NCBI GenBank assembly: GCA_026075535.2
Contig: AP026541.1
Coordinates: 1,922,001 to 1,986,000, forward strand
DNA length: 64,000 nt
From: Tricholoma matsutake
Lineage: Eukaryota > Basidiomycota > Agaricomycetes > Agaricales > Tricholomataceae
Reading direction: 5' to 3'
Shown: positions 1 through 9,932 of the stretch, in pieces
Layout: every line of letters begins with the position of its first letter
Position numbering within the stretch: position 1 is the stretch's first letter
The notes under the pieces: model-generated
What the model was told of the DNA's origin: nothing
Database searches by the model: none
Seen by the model: only the letters and a program-made list of their open reading frames with translations
Position numbers and translations under genes: made by a program

Positions 1-1749
1 TAGGTGTTCTTGATCGTTCCATTATTCAAGTACCTGTAATCTTGGCAGGGTCGTAGCACGTCCGAGTCCTTCTTCGCAACGAAGAAGAATGGCAATGCCA
101 TGGGTGATTTCAATGGTCGGATGTATCCTTTCTGCAGGCTTTCATCAAGAAACTTGTTGAGTTTCTTTTGTTCTGCCAGCGACAACGGGTAAACCCTGCA
201 ATCCTTTGCTACAAAGTCCAGTTTCAGTTCGATTGCGTGATCCCAGGGTCTTGATTCTGGGAATCGTTCCGATGCTTCCTTTTTGAATATCCGTCAGTAC
301 TCCTTATACTGTTCGGGGAGTAGTTCATCTAGGGTCTTCTGTTCGGGGTCTCCTTCCTTCTTGTGTGTCAGGTGTTGAGAGACCAATGTCTTTGCCCTAA
401 TCCAGATATTTTGTCCATAAGCATATCGCAGTGATCCTTTTGCCTTTATGATCCGAGAGATTGTCTTCATTGTCAGAGAATATCCGTATCTTGGCTCGTC
501 ATACTCCTCTGTCAGTGGTGTCCTAGCTGGTTCAAATATTCCAATGACGGGTTCTCCTCAGATGTAGGCGACCAGTAGCTTGTCGTCTTCGATCCTTAGT
601 TTGGGTGTCTCTTTCGGTTGTTCTGTTGCCTATTCCATTGCCTGTTCCATTGCCTGTTTGTGGTTTGCCTGTGCTGAGTTTTCCTTCTCAGTTTCTTCTT
701 CATCTTGTGGCCCAATAGGCTCCGCATCTTGAAGAGTCATGATCATGATCTCTTCATCATCAATTTCTTTGATTGTCACTTTCCTTGTCTTGACAGGCAT
801 CTTGCTTCTTCTTGGTTCTTTGTGGAGGACTCCTCCCATCAGTTTCGCCTTGGCAACAACTCTTCGGCATTGCTCTTGGCATTCTTCTTTTGCCAGTTCT
901 TCTTTCTTGTTTTTCAGGGCTATCTTTTCCCTTGCTTTCGCGACTATTTGGGCCAATGCCAGTCGTCCTTCTTCTTTTCTAGCGGCCAGTTTCTCCAGCT
1001 CTCTGGTGGCCAGCTTTTTCCACTGTGCTCATTCTTCCTCAGCGGCTTTCTTCTTGAGGGCGAGCTTCTCTTGATCTCTAGCAATGATGCCTTGGCACCA
1101 TGCCTGTTGTTCTTCTTTTGTCATGTCTAAGGGGTTCTTCTTCTTTTCAGTTCCCTTCTGACACCATGACAGGTGTTCATTGTCAGTTTTCTTGGTTTGT
1201 ACCCTACTGATAAGGGTTCTTCCTCTTCCATGTGAGAATTCAGGATGGGTCTTGTCATTCATCCTGAATTGGAAGGTTCCAATTCTCCAGTCAATTACCG
1301 GATTGATTCTCCTGAGCCATGGCAAGCCCAAGATGACTGATTCCTTTCCCAGTCCTGCAATGAGGAAGATCATTGGGAAAGTTCTTCCATTAATCGTCAA
1401 GAGTCCCTTGGTGTAGTGGGAAATCTCTCCTTTCTTGTTTGGGGTTCCGTCCATGTTCTTGACCTTGATCACCTTCTCCAGGGGGTACAGTTCGAATCCG
1501 CCGTCCTCTGTGAATTCATGACTCATGAATATCCCTCCCACTCCAGAGTCAAGTAGGGCTTCAGTTTCGATGGCTTTTTCTCTGCCTGTCCCTACCACTT
1601 TGACATCTAAATACATAGATTGATTTTTCAAAGTGGCTAGTAGTACAGAGCAGACGGAAAGTTCGGTGGTACCTGGCATCGAGGCAGGCCACCCCTTCAA
1701 AAACCCTCATCTCTGATGGCAGCGACAGCTGTCGCTTTCTCTTCTCCAT
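1..1749 (-). pseudogene. Gypsy pol, N-terminal part: aspartic protease, linker and start of RT
   Basis: Read on the minus strand, 1029-1700 encodes a retropepsin-like domain with ALLDSGVGG as the catalytic Asp-Ser-Gly motif and the ILGLPWLRRINPVIDW block that follows protease in Gypsy elements. A Lys/Glu-rich linker follows (about 630-1030). Towards base 1 come the start of reverse transcriptase ([18 protein letters not shown], then [13 protein letters not shown]) and the window edge. The frame is broken by stop codons and shifts near 1029, 629 and 560, so no intact polyprotein can be made. In an active element it would mature the polyprotein and start cDNA synthesis in cytoplasmic particles. 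The identification is firm; exact breaks would need alignment to an intact copy. Confidence 0.85.
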
Positions 1750-1768
1750 TGAGTTCATTCAAGATCGC

Positions 1769-2548
1769 TCAGATCTTCAAGTAGGCTTCTTTGCCTTTGT
1801 TCTTTGGGAAAGGCCGGTCCTCGGTCCTTGTTTCCCCTTTCTTGTGTTCAGTTGCTCTGTGTCCAGGCTGGTGGCACACAAAGCACAACCCTTTCTTCAT
1901 GTGTTCAATCCTCTCCTGGTAGGAGAGGCGGTTGATCTTGAGTGGGGTTTCCTTTGCCTTAGAGGCTGGGAGCTTCTTCGTAAAAGTCTCCTGCAGCCTC
2001 CCTGCTATGGCCTTTGCTCTTCTCCACTGTCCATCGTACTTGGAGGCGGCGTTGATCATTCCTTCCAAGGTCGTAGGGATCATTTCCATGTTGAAAACTC
2101 TTTCGAGGAGCTTGGGGTTCAACCCATCCATAAAGAGTTCAATGAGGGCGGTGTCATCATTGATTCCCGCCTTCTCTTGCAGGATTTGGAACTGCGCTAT
2201 GTAGTCCTCCAGGTCCTGTCCCTGCTTCAATGTTTTCATTTCTGTCCTGGCTCTGCCAGCTTCGTCGATCAGTGTGAACACTGCCTTGAGCGCCGATTCA
2301 AAGGCTGACCATATTCCTAGGTCTTCCTTTTCTGCCCATGTCTGTGCCCAGGGCACGGCAGTTCCTCCATTCATGAAGGACAACACGAAGATGATCTTCT
2401 TCTTGTCGGTGTCGTAGATTCCATGGTTCACTCTCAAATAGAGTTTCACTTCTTGTAAGAACTTTGCAGTTCTTGTTCAGTCCCCTGTGAAGTCAGAGGG
2501 GGTTCGGATTCTAATCTCCTTGGTCGATGCGGTGGGTTCGGTAGACAT
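1769..2548 (-). pseudogene. Gypsy gag with zinc knuckle
   Basis: This is the capsid/nucleocapsid gene of element 1. The start at 2548 is chosen because the aligned gag of element 2 starts at the same place (MSTEPTVSTKEIR...). The capsid part contains the LYLRVNHGIYD and EDYIAQFQILQEKAGI blocks typical of fungal chromovirus gag, and the C-terminus has one zinc knuckle, CFVCHQPGHRATEH, in which the fourth ligand is His instead of the usual Cys. An in-frame TGA near 2478, where element 2 has CAA, breaks the frame; both codons can be explained as decay of an ancestral CGA. A further stop precedes the protease frame. Confidence 0.85.
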
Positions 2549-2829
2549 GTTGGTGTTGTCATTGGATAGGGAGAATGGATCTCGTTCTGGGGTTTCTTCT
2601 TTATTGGAAGATCTAAAGTCTTCTTCATCAAGGTATCAGAGTTCTTCGTCACTGGTTCTTCTTGAGAACCACTTCTGTGCTGGTTCCAAGTATCATACTA
2701 GTCGACCCTGGTATCTATACCACAGGGTTCTTCCTGATGATGCTCTGGTTGGAGGTCTGTCTGGGCTCTGTCTGAAAGATGTTGTGTCTGCACCTAGGTA
2801 GGTGGACTTCATAGATCAGCTTGACCTTT

Positions 2830-3505
2830 TGTTAAGACTATAGGTCTCAACTCAGCCTTGGCTCTGTATGTTACAGTTGGAGGCTTTCCAACTGTCTCAT
2901 ATTGCACTAGGAGGCTTTCCTAGCGTATTGGGCTTCCTGCCTTCACTTGAGTACTTCCTCAAGTCGTCACAGCTATCCGTACTCAGAGGCTTTCTGAGCA
3001 GACCATAGGTTTGTATCTCACAGTTGGAGGCTTTCCAACTGTCGAGTTTGATGTTATCACAGCTAGGGGCTTCCTAAGCTGTCAAGTGTTCTGGTTGAGT
3101 CTAAGACTGTTATTTGAATTAGGTCAAGCTGAGGAATACAGGCAGTATTACTACAGCTTATATACAGTTCGAAGATACCTATCATCCAATCGGAATGCAG
3201 GATCGTTATCAAGTAAAAATAGAAAGAACAATAGAAATGACAGGCCTCATGCCTCGCATGAGGCGTCCAATGTCAAGGACATGCTGTGGCGCAACATGTT
3301 GATCATGAGAGTCCAACATCACAGACCTCATATCAAGGGGCTGTCATACCACAGCATGTGTGGGAGTGGGTTTGGGTGCATGGAGTCACCATGCATCAAA
3401 GTGTCTCCTGTCAGAGGTGAGTCGAGTTGAATCAGAAAAATAAAGTACCCGGTCTTGCCGGCGTACATCTGGTCATCCTGGGTTACGATAACAAAAATTG
3501 TAACA
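2830..3505 (-). repeat. LTR of element 1 (676 bp)
   Basis: The LTR runs from TGTTAAGAC at 2830 to TTGTAACA at 3505, so it has TG...CA ends in both orientations. Copies of it occur at 7123-7821, 13954-14667, 35860-36641 and 63505-64000. In element sense it reads leftward from 3505. A TATA-like TATATAAG lies at 3157-3164. The stretch 2874-3082 contains six short hairpins with nearly the same loop (see findings). A 9 bp stem (GCCTCATGC with its complement, 3244-3264) lies upstream of the TATA box. Confidence 0.9.
2874..3082. repeat. Array of six hairpins with shared loop inside the LTR
   Basis: Plus-strand stems and loops are: CAGTTGGA/GGCTT (2874-2894), CACTAGGA/GGCTT (2905-2925), ACTTGAG/TACTTC (2945-2964), ACTCAGA/GGCTT (2981-2998), CAGTTGGA/GGCTT (3021-3041) and CAGCTAGG/GGCTT (3059-3082). 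Each is followed by its complementary arm, with at most one mismatch or bulge. They lie downstream of the TATA-like box in element sense, so they should be part of the transcript leader. All five LTR copies in the window keep the array where that part is present. Confidence 0.8.
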
Positions 3506-4745
3506 CGAATTGCTCGACAACTCGAACTCAAATTCCCCAACCATTATCCCAACAATCCATATCCGCTCAACAACATTCACAACACAGCAAAATTTGGACT
3601 AGCAGGCTCTAACACATCGAACTCAGTAATCCACCAATCAACCTCTTCATCACACTCAACATTGAACATTGGAAATATGGTCACCTCGTCACCCAGAACT
3701 ATTACGATTAAAACCGAAGATCTAAACGCAATGTTCAAATGATTTGCTAGCACCATCGCTACACACATCGCAGGTACTAAAAATTCTCGCGCTAATTTGG
3801 CAGACAGACAGGCACATATTGATGCACTTCTTTGCATATTTTGCAGTTTATCGGGACATTTTATCCCTGACTGTATGGTTTGTCAGTCATACTTGAATGA
3901 AGGGAAGTGTAAGTGAAATGCGGAAGGAAAGATCATACTTCCAAATGGACAATTCACCCCTCAAAGTATTCCTGGCAGGTTTATCAAGGAACGCATCGAT
4001 GAATGGTGGAAACATAACCCAGATGCAACCCCAGCAGCCACACTCTTATTCAGCATCGCACCAACAGCACTTTTGACTTCAACTAATTCAACCTCGGCTG
4101 CGATCAACTCGATAATGGAGTCCAATGCAGTTTCTACATCGGGATCAGAGACAAAAGGCATTTATCATAACTCAACGTTGACCGCTGACACCGAAGATAA
4201 AATAGCGGCTCTCAAGCACGAAATATTCACGCTTCAAAGCAGTCGACCATTTTTGCATCCAAACAAAGAGGTTCAAAATTCAGTTCTGGCCATGACAACC
4301 CCCATCCCTGCATCTTCAATGTCTACTGCTCCAGTCCCAGCACCCTCAACATCTTCATCGACAACGGTCAACCCTTTGACTTCAACTACGGCTCCAACAT
4401 CGGCATTGACATTGACTTCTCCTGCATTGACCACTTTGCCATCAACCACCATACCCCCAACACAAACCTCGGTACACCCATATGCATTGGTCAGGGAGAA
4501 TGCCTATTTGCCACCACATGAAAGGAACTTCACTGGCACATCGAAGGGTAAGGAAAAAGATGGACCATTGTATGCAACACAGCACCAGTACAGAACGAGA
4601 AAATCATGCACAATATCTTTTTGTGCTCGATGAAGATGCCGATCGTCACACTTACATCGGAAGAACTACTCTCGCTTTCACCCGAGGTTTGAACAAAATG
4701 GAGAGAACAGGTCACACTGAAATGAGTCCCACAAACCAGAAATAA
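3506..4745 (+). pseudogene. P1 gag remnant
   Basis: The remnant reads through several frames. A zinc-knuckle-like CIFCSLSGHFIPDC lies near 3833-3875, followed by FIKERIDEWW and then a long Ser/Thr/Pro/Ala-rich low-complexity segment (about 4073-4480). Stop codons at about 3740 and 3914 and a shift near 4620 break the frame. It would have been the capsid/nucleocapsid protein. The first part is missing because element 1 was inserted there. Confidence 0.7.
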
Positions 4746-4770
4746 CGCCACAAACATTTTCAGTCTCAAT

Positions 4771-5200
4771 GTGATTATCATGCCTGACCTGTACAAGACC
4801 TATATTAGCAGTCTCCGACCCAGTGAAATCCCTCAGCCTTTTGTCGTTGCTAAAGAAACTTCATCGATTAGATCAGTTACTATGGATGTCCATGGTAACA
4901 ACCAGGTAGAAAGTGTCATCGATCCCGGTTCCTCAATCATTTCGATGGCCAAAGATGTCGGTCATGAACTTGGTCTAGCATACAACTCCTCAATTCGGCT
5001 TCTGATGCAGTCTGCCAATGGCACTGTGGATGAAACACTTGGTTTAGCATGCAACATACCATGTGATCTCAGTGGAATCACCTTATACATGCAGATACAT
5101 GTTATTCAGGACCCGGCTTACGATATTCTACTCGGATGACCTTTCGATGTCTTAACAGAAAGCGTCATTAGAAACTATCAGAACAAAGCCCAAACCATCA
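4771..5200 (+). pseudogene. P1 aspartic protease remnant
   Basis: The frame from 4771 contains VIDPGSSIISM (4916-4948), matching the retropepsin active site Asp-Ser/Pro-Gly-Ser, then the hydrophobic pair ending AYDILLG. A TGA at 5137 replaces the residue before PFDVL, again as expected for decay of an Arg or Trp codon, and the frame continues to RNYQNKAQTI. In retrotransposons this domain cleaves the Gag-Pol precursor. Similarity is to the retropepsin fold in general; the subfamily is not resolved. Confidence 0.65.
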
Positions 5201-5859
5201 TGATATGTGATCCAAACTCAACTTGGACCGCTACCATTCCCTCGATCCCTAGATTGCACCATCATCACAAAGTTGTTTGTGAGGATTTTCAGCATTAGAG
5301 AATGAAATTTTGGAACAGTGCACTTTCATCATTTTGTTTGACTCTTCTAACTCCTCTATATTTATTGAGCGCACTGCAAATATCCCCAAAATCGACTCCT
5401 CCAAAGAATTATCCACAACGCTTTCTGACTTATATTTATCTGCATGCGACAAGTTCCACGTTCCTCGAAATGCCTCGATGGTGTTTATACCTATGCAAAC
5501 CTCTTTGTCATATGTTTCCCTTTCCTCAGTTATTTCTGACAATTGCTAGTCTAGTTATTTATCGATGAAGAAAAAGTATAAACTAGTTGCACAGAAAGTC
5601 CGTCCAATCGTGGCCAAACTACCCAATCAATTTTGAATTATTCGACACATCGAGGGTGATCCCCTCAAAGACATGCCTCCACTAAATTCCCATCCTCTGA
5701 TATTCAAACCAACTCCCCAATATAACCTTGAATGCAAAAACATCATCGATCAAAATCATCCAGGCAATTTCTTATGGCCTCAAGAATGAGACCTCATGCA
5801 TGACTTCATTCAAAACCAGGAAGCAGGGTTTGCATGGACAGAAAATGAATGAGGAAGGT

Positions 5860-7122
5860 TTCAACCAGATTTCTTCCCCCCTATCGAGTTCCCAGTCGTC
5901 CCTCACACTCCTTGGGTCAAATGCAATATCTCCATACCGCCTGCTTTGTATGAACAGATCTGCGAGATGCTGAAAAAGAAGATCGAAACAGGAGTATACG
6001 AGTCATCAAACTCGTCACACTGATCGCAATGGGTTTGCATTGCGAAGAAAGACACAAAATCACTCTGAATAGTCCACAGTCTCGAGCCACTAAACCAAGT
6101 TACAATTCAGCACTCAGGCATTGTCCTGATCCCCGAGCATTTAGCCGAACAGTTTGGAGGATGTGCTTGTGGAGGGATGTTGCATTTATATGTTGCATTC
6201 GATGAAAGGCTTGTATCTGAATCTTCTTGAGATCTAACAACTTTCCAGACCCCATTCAGCACACTTCGAATTGTCACCCTACTGATGGGTTGGATGAACT
6301 CAGTTCCGATCTTACATGACGATGTCACTTTCAACCTACAACCTGAAGTCCCTCATATCACGATCCCTTATATTGATGACACAGCAGCGAAGGGTCCGAA
6401 ATCAGAATATCGAACAATCAGTGGGTCTTACAAAATGATCGTTGACAACTCAGGCATTTGACAATTTGTATGGGAGCATTTCGAGAACCTGAATCGCATT
6501 GTCCAGTGCATGAAGTATTGTGGTGGGACGTTCTCAGGACCAAAGTTATTTGCTTGTGTCCCCAAAATAATCCTTTTAGGTCATCAATGCAATATTCAAG
6601 GTCAAATGGCTGACATGATGCATATTGATAAGATTCAGAAGTGGGGTTCATGTTGTATGCTCATGGAAGTTAAGGCATTCTTAGGAATGATTGGAGTTTG
6701 TCGAATTTTTATTCAAAGTTTCGCACATCGAGCAGCTGCGCTAATCAACCTTACTTGAAAAGATGTGCCCTTTGAATTCAGCCCATCTCAGATAGCAGCG
6801 CAAGAAGATCTCAAGCAAGCACTCCTAAACTCGCCAGTGATTCGAGCAATCGACTATACCTCGAATGCCCCAGTCATCCTTGCAGTCGACATATCGAGCA
6901 TCACAATCGGCTATTTCTTAGCGCAATGTGACCACGATAACCCTCGAAAATGATACTACAGTCGATTCAGCTCAATCACACTCAACGACCACAAATCCTG
7001 GTTCTCGCAACCAAAACTAGAACTTTATGGTCTATATCGAGCTCTTGGTGCACTTCATTTATATTTGATAGGGGTACAAAACCTTATCATTGAGGTCGAT
7101 GCGAGGTATATCAAAGGCATGC
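5860..7122 (+). pseudogene. P1 reverse transcriptase and RNase H start
   Basis: Pieces of RT appear across frames: a QWVCIAKKDTKSL-like segment near 6030, and the catalytic site IPYIDDTAAKGP at about 6364-6400, where the YxDD box is intact. The thumb/connection segment VKAFLGMIGVCRIFIQSF follows (6670-6725), then the RNase H start, PVILAVDISSITIGYF (about 6860). At least five stops occur. The RNase H sequence is cut at 7122 by the LTR of element 2 and continues after 14668, which supports a nested insertion rather than two separate elements. Confidence 0.8.
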
Positions 7123-7821
7123 TGTTAAGACTATTGGTCTCAACTCAGCCTTGGCTTCATTCATCACAGTTGGAGGCTTTCCAACTGTCGCTGTATCACA
7201 CTAGGAGGTTTTCCTAGTGTATCGGGTTTCTACCTTCACTTGGGTACTTCCTCAAGATGTTATGGCTATCCATACTCATAGGCTTTCTGAGTAGACCATC
7301 AGTTTGTATGTCACAGTTGGAGGCTTTCCAACTGTCGAGTTCGAGTTATCACAACTCAGAGGCTTTCTGAGTTGTCGAGTTGTTCAGATGAGTTTAAGAC
7401 CGTTGTTTGAATTAGGTCAAGCTGAGTACTACACAGAGTATAACTACAGCTTATATACAGTTCTAGGACTACCTATTGTCCAATCGGAAAGAGAGATCCT
7501 TGTCAAGTAATAATAGAGAGAACAAAGAACAACAAGCCTCATGCCTAGCATGAGGTGTCCGATGTCATGGAGTGCTACAGCGCAGCATGTCAAAGAACAA
7601 TAACAGATAAGCCTCATGCCAAGCATGAGGCGTCCAATGTCAAGGACTGCCATGGTGCAGCCTGTCAATCAGTGGTAGTCATATCGGAGGGTCCCATTGG
7701 GAATGAGTCGTGTCATGAGCAGAGGGAAAGAAAAATGAAATACCCAGTCTCGCTGGAGTATGCTCTAGTCATTGTGGGTTATGATCCCAGCCTAGCAGGT
7801 CCTGATAGGAAAACTGTAACA
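7123..7821 (-). repeat. 3' LTR of element 2 (699 bp)
   Basis: It starts TGTTAAGACTATTGG at 7123 and ends CTGTAACA at 7821. The hairpin array is present from about 7167. Its last hairpin has a different stem (ACAACTCAGA with loop GGCTT and the matching arm) from the one in element 1, yet pairs over 10 bp. Differences from the 5' LTR are mostly C/T and G/A changes in CpG context. Confidence 0.9.
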
Positions 7822-7959
7822 TCACCTCCCTTCTATCTTCAAAGTCACTGACTTCGAATTACTATCTTCTTTCTCCTAGGTTCTCCCATATGGTTCTCTG
7901 GTCATATTCCCCATCGCATTGTCATTGAAATCATCGTACCCTGATTCAAGGAAATCCCA

Positions 7960-8490
7960 TCACCTCTGCTCTTCCTCTTGCTCCTTCTGCTGCCTCATTG
8001 GGCAGTCAGGGCTGTAATGCCCAGGACCTCGTCGCTTGCAGTGCTTGCAGATATGTCTTTGGCAGATCAGGCCGAAGTGCCCGATCTTGTGGCAAATGAA
8101 GCATCTGGTGTTTCTCATGTGGGGAGGGGACCAAGGTGGTTGGGTCGATCGTGGTTCAGGTTCAGGTGTCGTGAGGTTGATGACTTCTAAAGGTCTGGTC
8201 ATCTGGTTGCTCGTAGAGGGGGAGGCATTTCCAGAGGCGGTTCATGGTTTGTTTTTGTTTTTCTGCCCATTGTAAGGCAAGGGTGAGGTCAGTCATTGTT
8301 GGTTCTGATCTATGGGGGTGTGAGGGCTCCTTTCAACTGCTCTCTGTCTGTCTGACCATGGCATAGCCATGTCTTGGATTGCTTGTTCAATTCTGAGGGT
8401 GTCAGCATCGTTCATCGCTTCTTCCAGGTTGTGTTTCATTCGATCAATCGTGCTTCAGTAATAGAAACACATTCTTGCAAGGTGATATTT
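7960..8490 (-). pseudogene. Extra 3' ORF of element 2 with two zinc knuckles
   Basis: Downstream of the chromodomain and before the 3' LTR, the minus strand encodes a gag-like segment, broken by stops (about 8210-8490, with fragments such as QECVSITEARLIE), followed by an open stretch 8202-7960. That stretch has two Cys-rich motifs: CFICHKIGHFGLIC (CX2CX4HX4C) and CKHCKRRGPGHYSPDC (CX2CX6HX4C). Standard Gypsy elements end with integrase, so a nucleic-acid-binding ORF here is unusual. It resembles a second nucleocapsid. I infer a gag-like accessory protein; no function is proven. Confidence 0.65.
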
Positions 8491-8633
8491 TGAAGGGTCA
8501 TGGGCAAGGTGGGTGTGGAGGGTTTCAGTGTTTGCTGGGTTTCATAGGAACTGTTTGGTGAATCATCATTTGGGGGGTATTATGGGTGTCTGTTCTGCCA
8601 TGGTTAGGTGGGGAGTTTCTGGTTTTGGGGGTT

Positions 8634-9887
8634 CTACAGCTGTCGTCGCTGTTTATATGCCCCTAGGATTCTCTTGGCATTTGTCAGGTTCCCTTTGGGT
8701 TCCCATGAGTTCTCTGAGGTCGGGTATCCGACCCACTTCACTAGGAAGTGCATGGTTCTCCCTTTTCTCTTGTGTCCAATTATTGCTTCCACTTTGTACT
8801 CCGATTCGCCTTCTATTAGATCGGGCAGTGGTTTTGGGAAGTTCAGTCCATGTGCTTTGGTTTCTTTATATGGGGAAAGGAGTGCCGCATGGAACACCAG
8901 GTGTATTTTCCACTGATTGGGTAGCTTCAGCCAGTAGGAGAGTGGGCCTAGGGCTTCTTTGATAGTGAATGGTCCTTCTCTTTTTGGTGCGAGCTTCTTC
9001 ATCAAGTGAGTCGTCTTGAGGTTCTTTGCTTCTAGCCACACCTTATCTCCTTCTTTGAATGGGGTGAAGTGTCTCATCTTTCTTTCCGCCATCATTTGTC
9101 TGGCTAACTCATGAGTTGCCTTTGCTTTGTCTCAGGCTCATTGCAGTGCAACAATTTGCTTCTCAATAGCCGGTATGTTTGTTTTCAGGTAGGGGAGGGG
9201 GATTGCCTTGGGTTCATAGCCCATCATAAGGTAAAATAGGGAGTTCTTCTGTATGGAGTGTGTCCTTTGATTGTGTGTGAACTCTGCAGTTGGGAGGAGG
9301 TGCTTCCAATTCTCCTGGTTGTTCAAGCAGAAGATCCATAGGTAAACTTCCACCTCTTGGTTCACCCATTCTGTCTCCCCATTGGTCTGTGGGTGGTATG
9401 CCGTGCTCATTGCTAGTTGGATTCTGAGCAGTCTTCCTAGTTCCTGGAAGAGCTGCGAGGCGAATCTTGGGTCTCTGTCAGATATGATCTTGTCTGGGAG
9501 GCTGAATCATTTGTAGATGTAGTCCAAGTAGAGGTTGGCCACTCCCAATGCATCCATGGTTTTCCTGCAAGGGATAAAAATTGCCCCCTTTGTAAGACCA
9601 TGGTCTACCATGACCATGAGAGCATCATAGCCATCGGATTCTGGTAGGTCAGTTATGAAGTCAGTCGTAACCATCACAAATGGCCTCGTTGCTTCAGATC
9701 TAATTGGTTGTAGAGGTGGTGTCATCAGGTGGGTGTTGACCTTCATTTGCTGGCACATTGCACATCCAGCGACGTAGTTTTTGATGTACATCATCATTTT
9801 TGGCCACCAGTAGTCCCTCCTGACCATTTCCATAGTTTGCCATTGTCCTGGGTGTCTGCTGGTTACTCCCTCATGGTATTTGTGCAC
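8634..9887 (-). pseudogene. Element 2 integrase with C-terminal chromodomain
   Basis: Minus-strand pieces 9507-9887, 9138-9410 and 8634-9095 are one protein split by stops. The order is: an HHCC-like zinc region ending CAMCQQ, the core with TDFITDLPESDGYD (first Asp), ISDRDPRF (second Asp) and TAYHPQTNGETEW (Glu), and a C-terminal chromodomain (AIIGHKRKGRTMHFLVKW then SWEPKGNL). It would insert the cDNA into the genome; chromodomains of this family bind modified histones and steer integration to heterochromatin. The stop near 9510 lies where element 3 has an Arg codon. Confidence 0.88.
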
Positions 9888-9932
9888 CAGTTTCTTTCGT
9901 AAATCTCCACTGTCAGGGATGTAGCACCTGTC

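Larger units (their letters stand above)
1..3505 (-). mobile_element. Ty3/Gypsy chromovirus, element 1 (partial, minus strand)
   Basis: This is the 5' part of a minus-strand Gypsy retrotransposon: 5' LTR at 2830-3505, then gag, protease and the start of reverse transcriptase, which leaves the window at base 1. Order and protein sequence match element 2 (7123-14667) closely, so both belong to one family. It is inserted in the older plus-strand element P1, whose gag resumes directly at 3506. The left end and its target duplication lie outside the window. Several in-frame stops show that it is dead. Confidence 0.9.
3506..7122 (+). mobile_element. Old Ty3/Gypsy element P1, left portion
   Basis: This is a plus-strand Gypsy element, heavily mutated, split by element 1 (whose LTR ends at 3505) and by element 2 (inserted at 7122/7123). 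It resumes at 14668. Gag, protease, reverse transcriptase and the start of RNase H are recognisable in order, with many stops and frameshifts. It is AT-richer and more degraded than elements 1 and 2, which fits an older insertion. Its 5' LTR must lie left of the window, beyond element 1. Confidence 0.85.
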
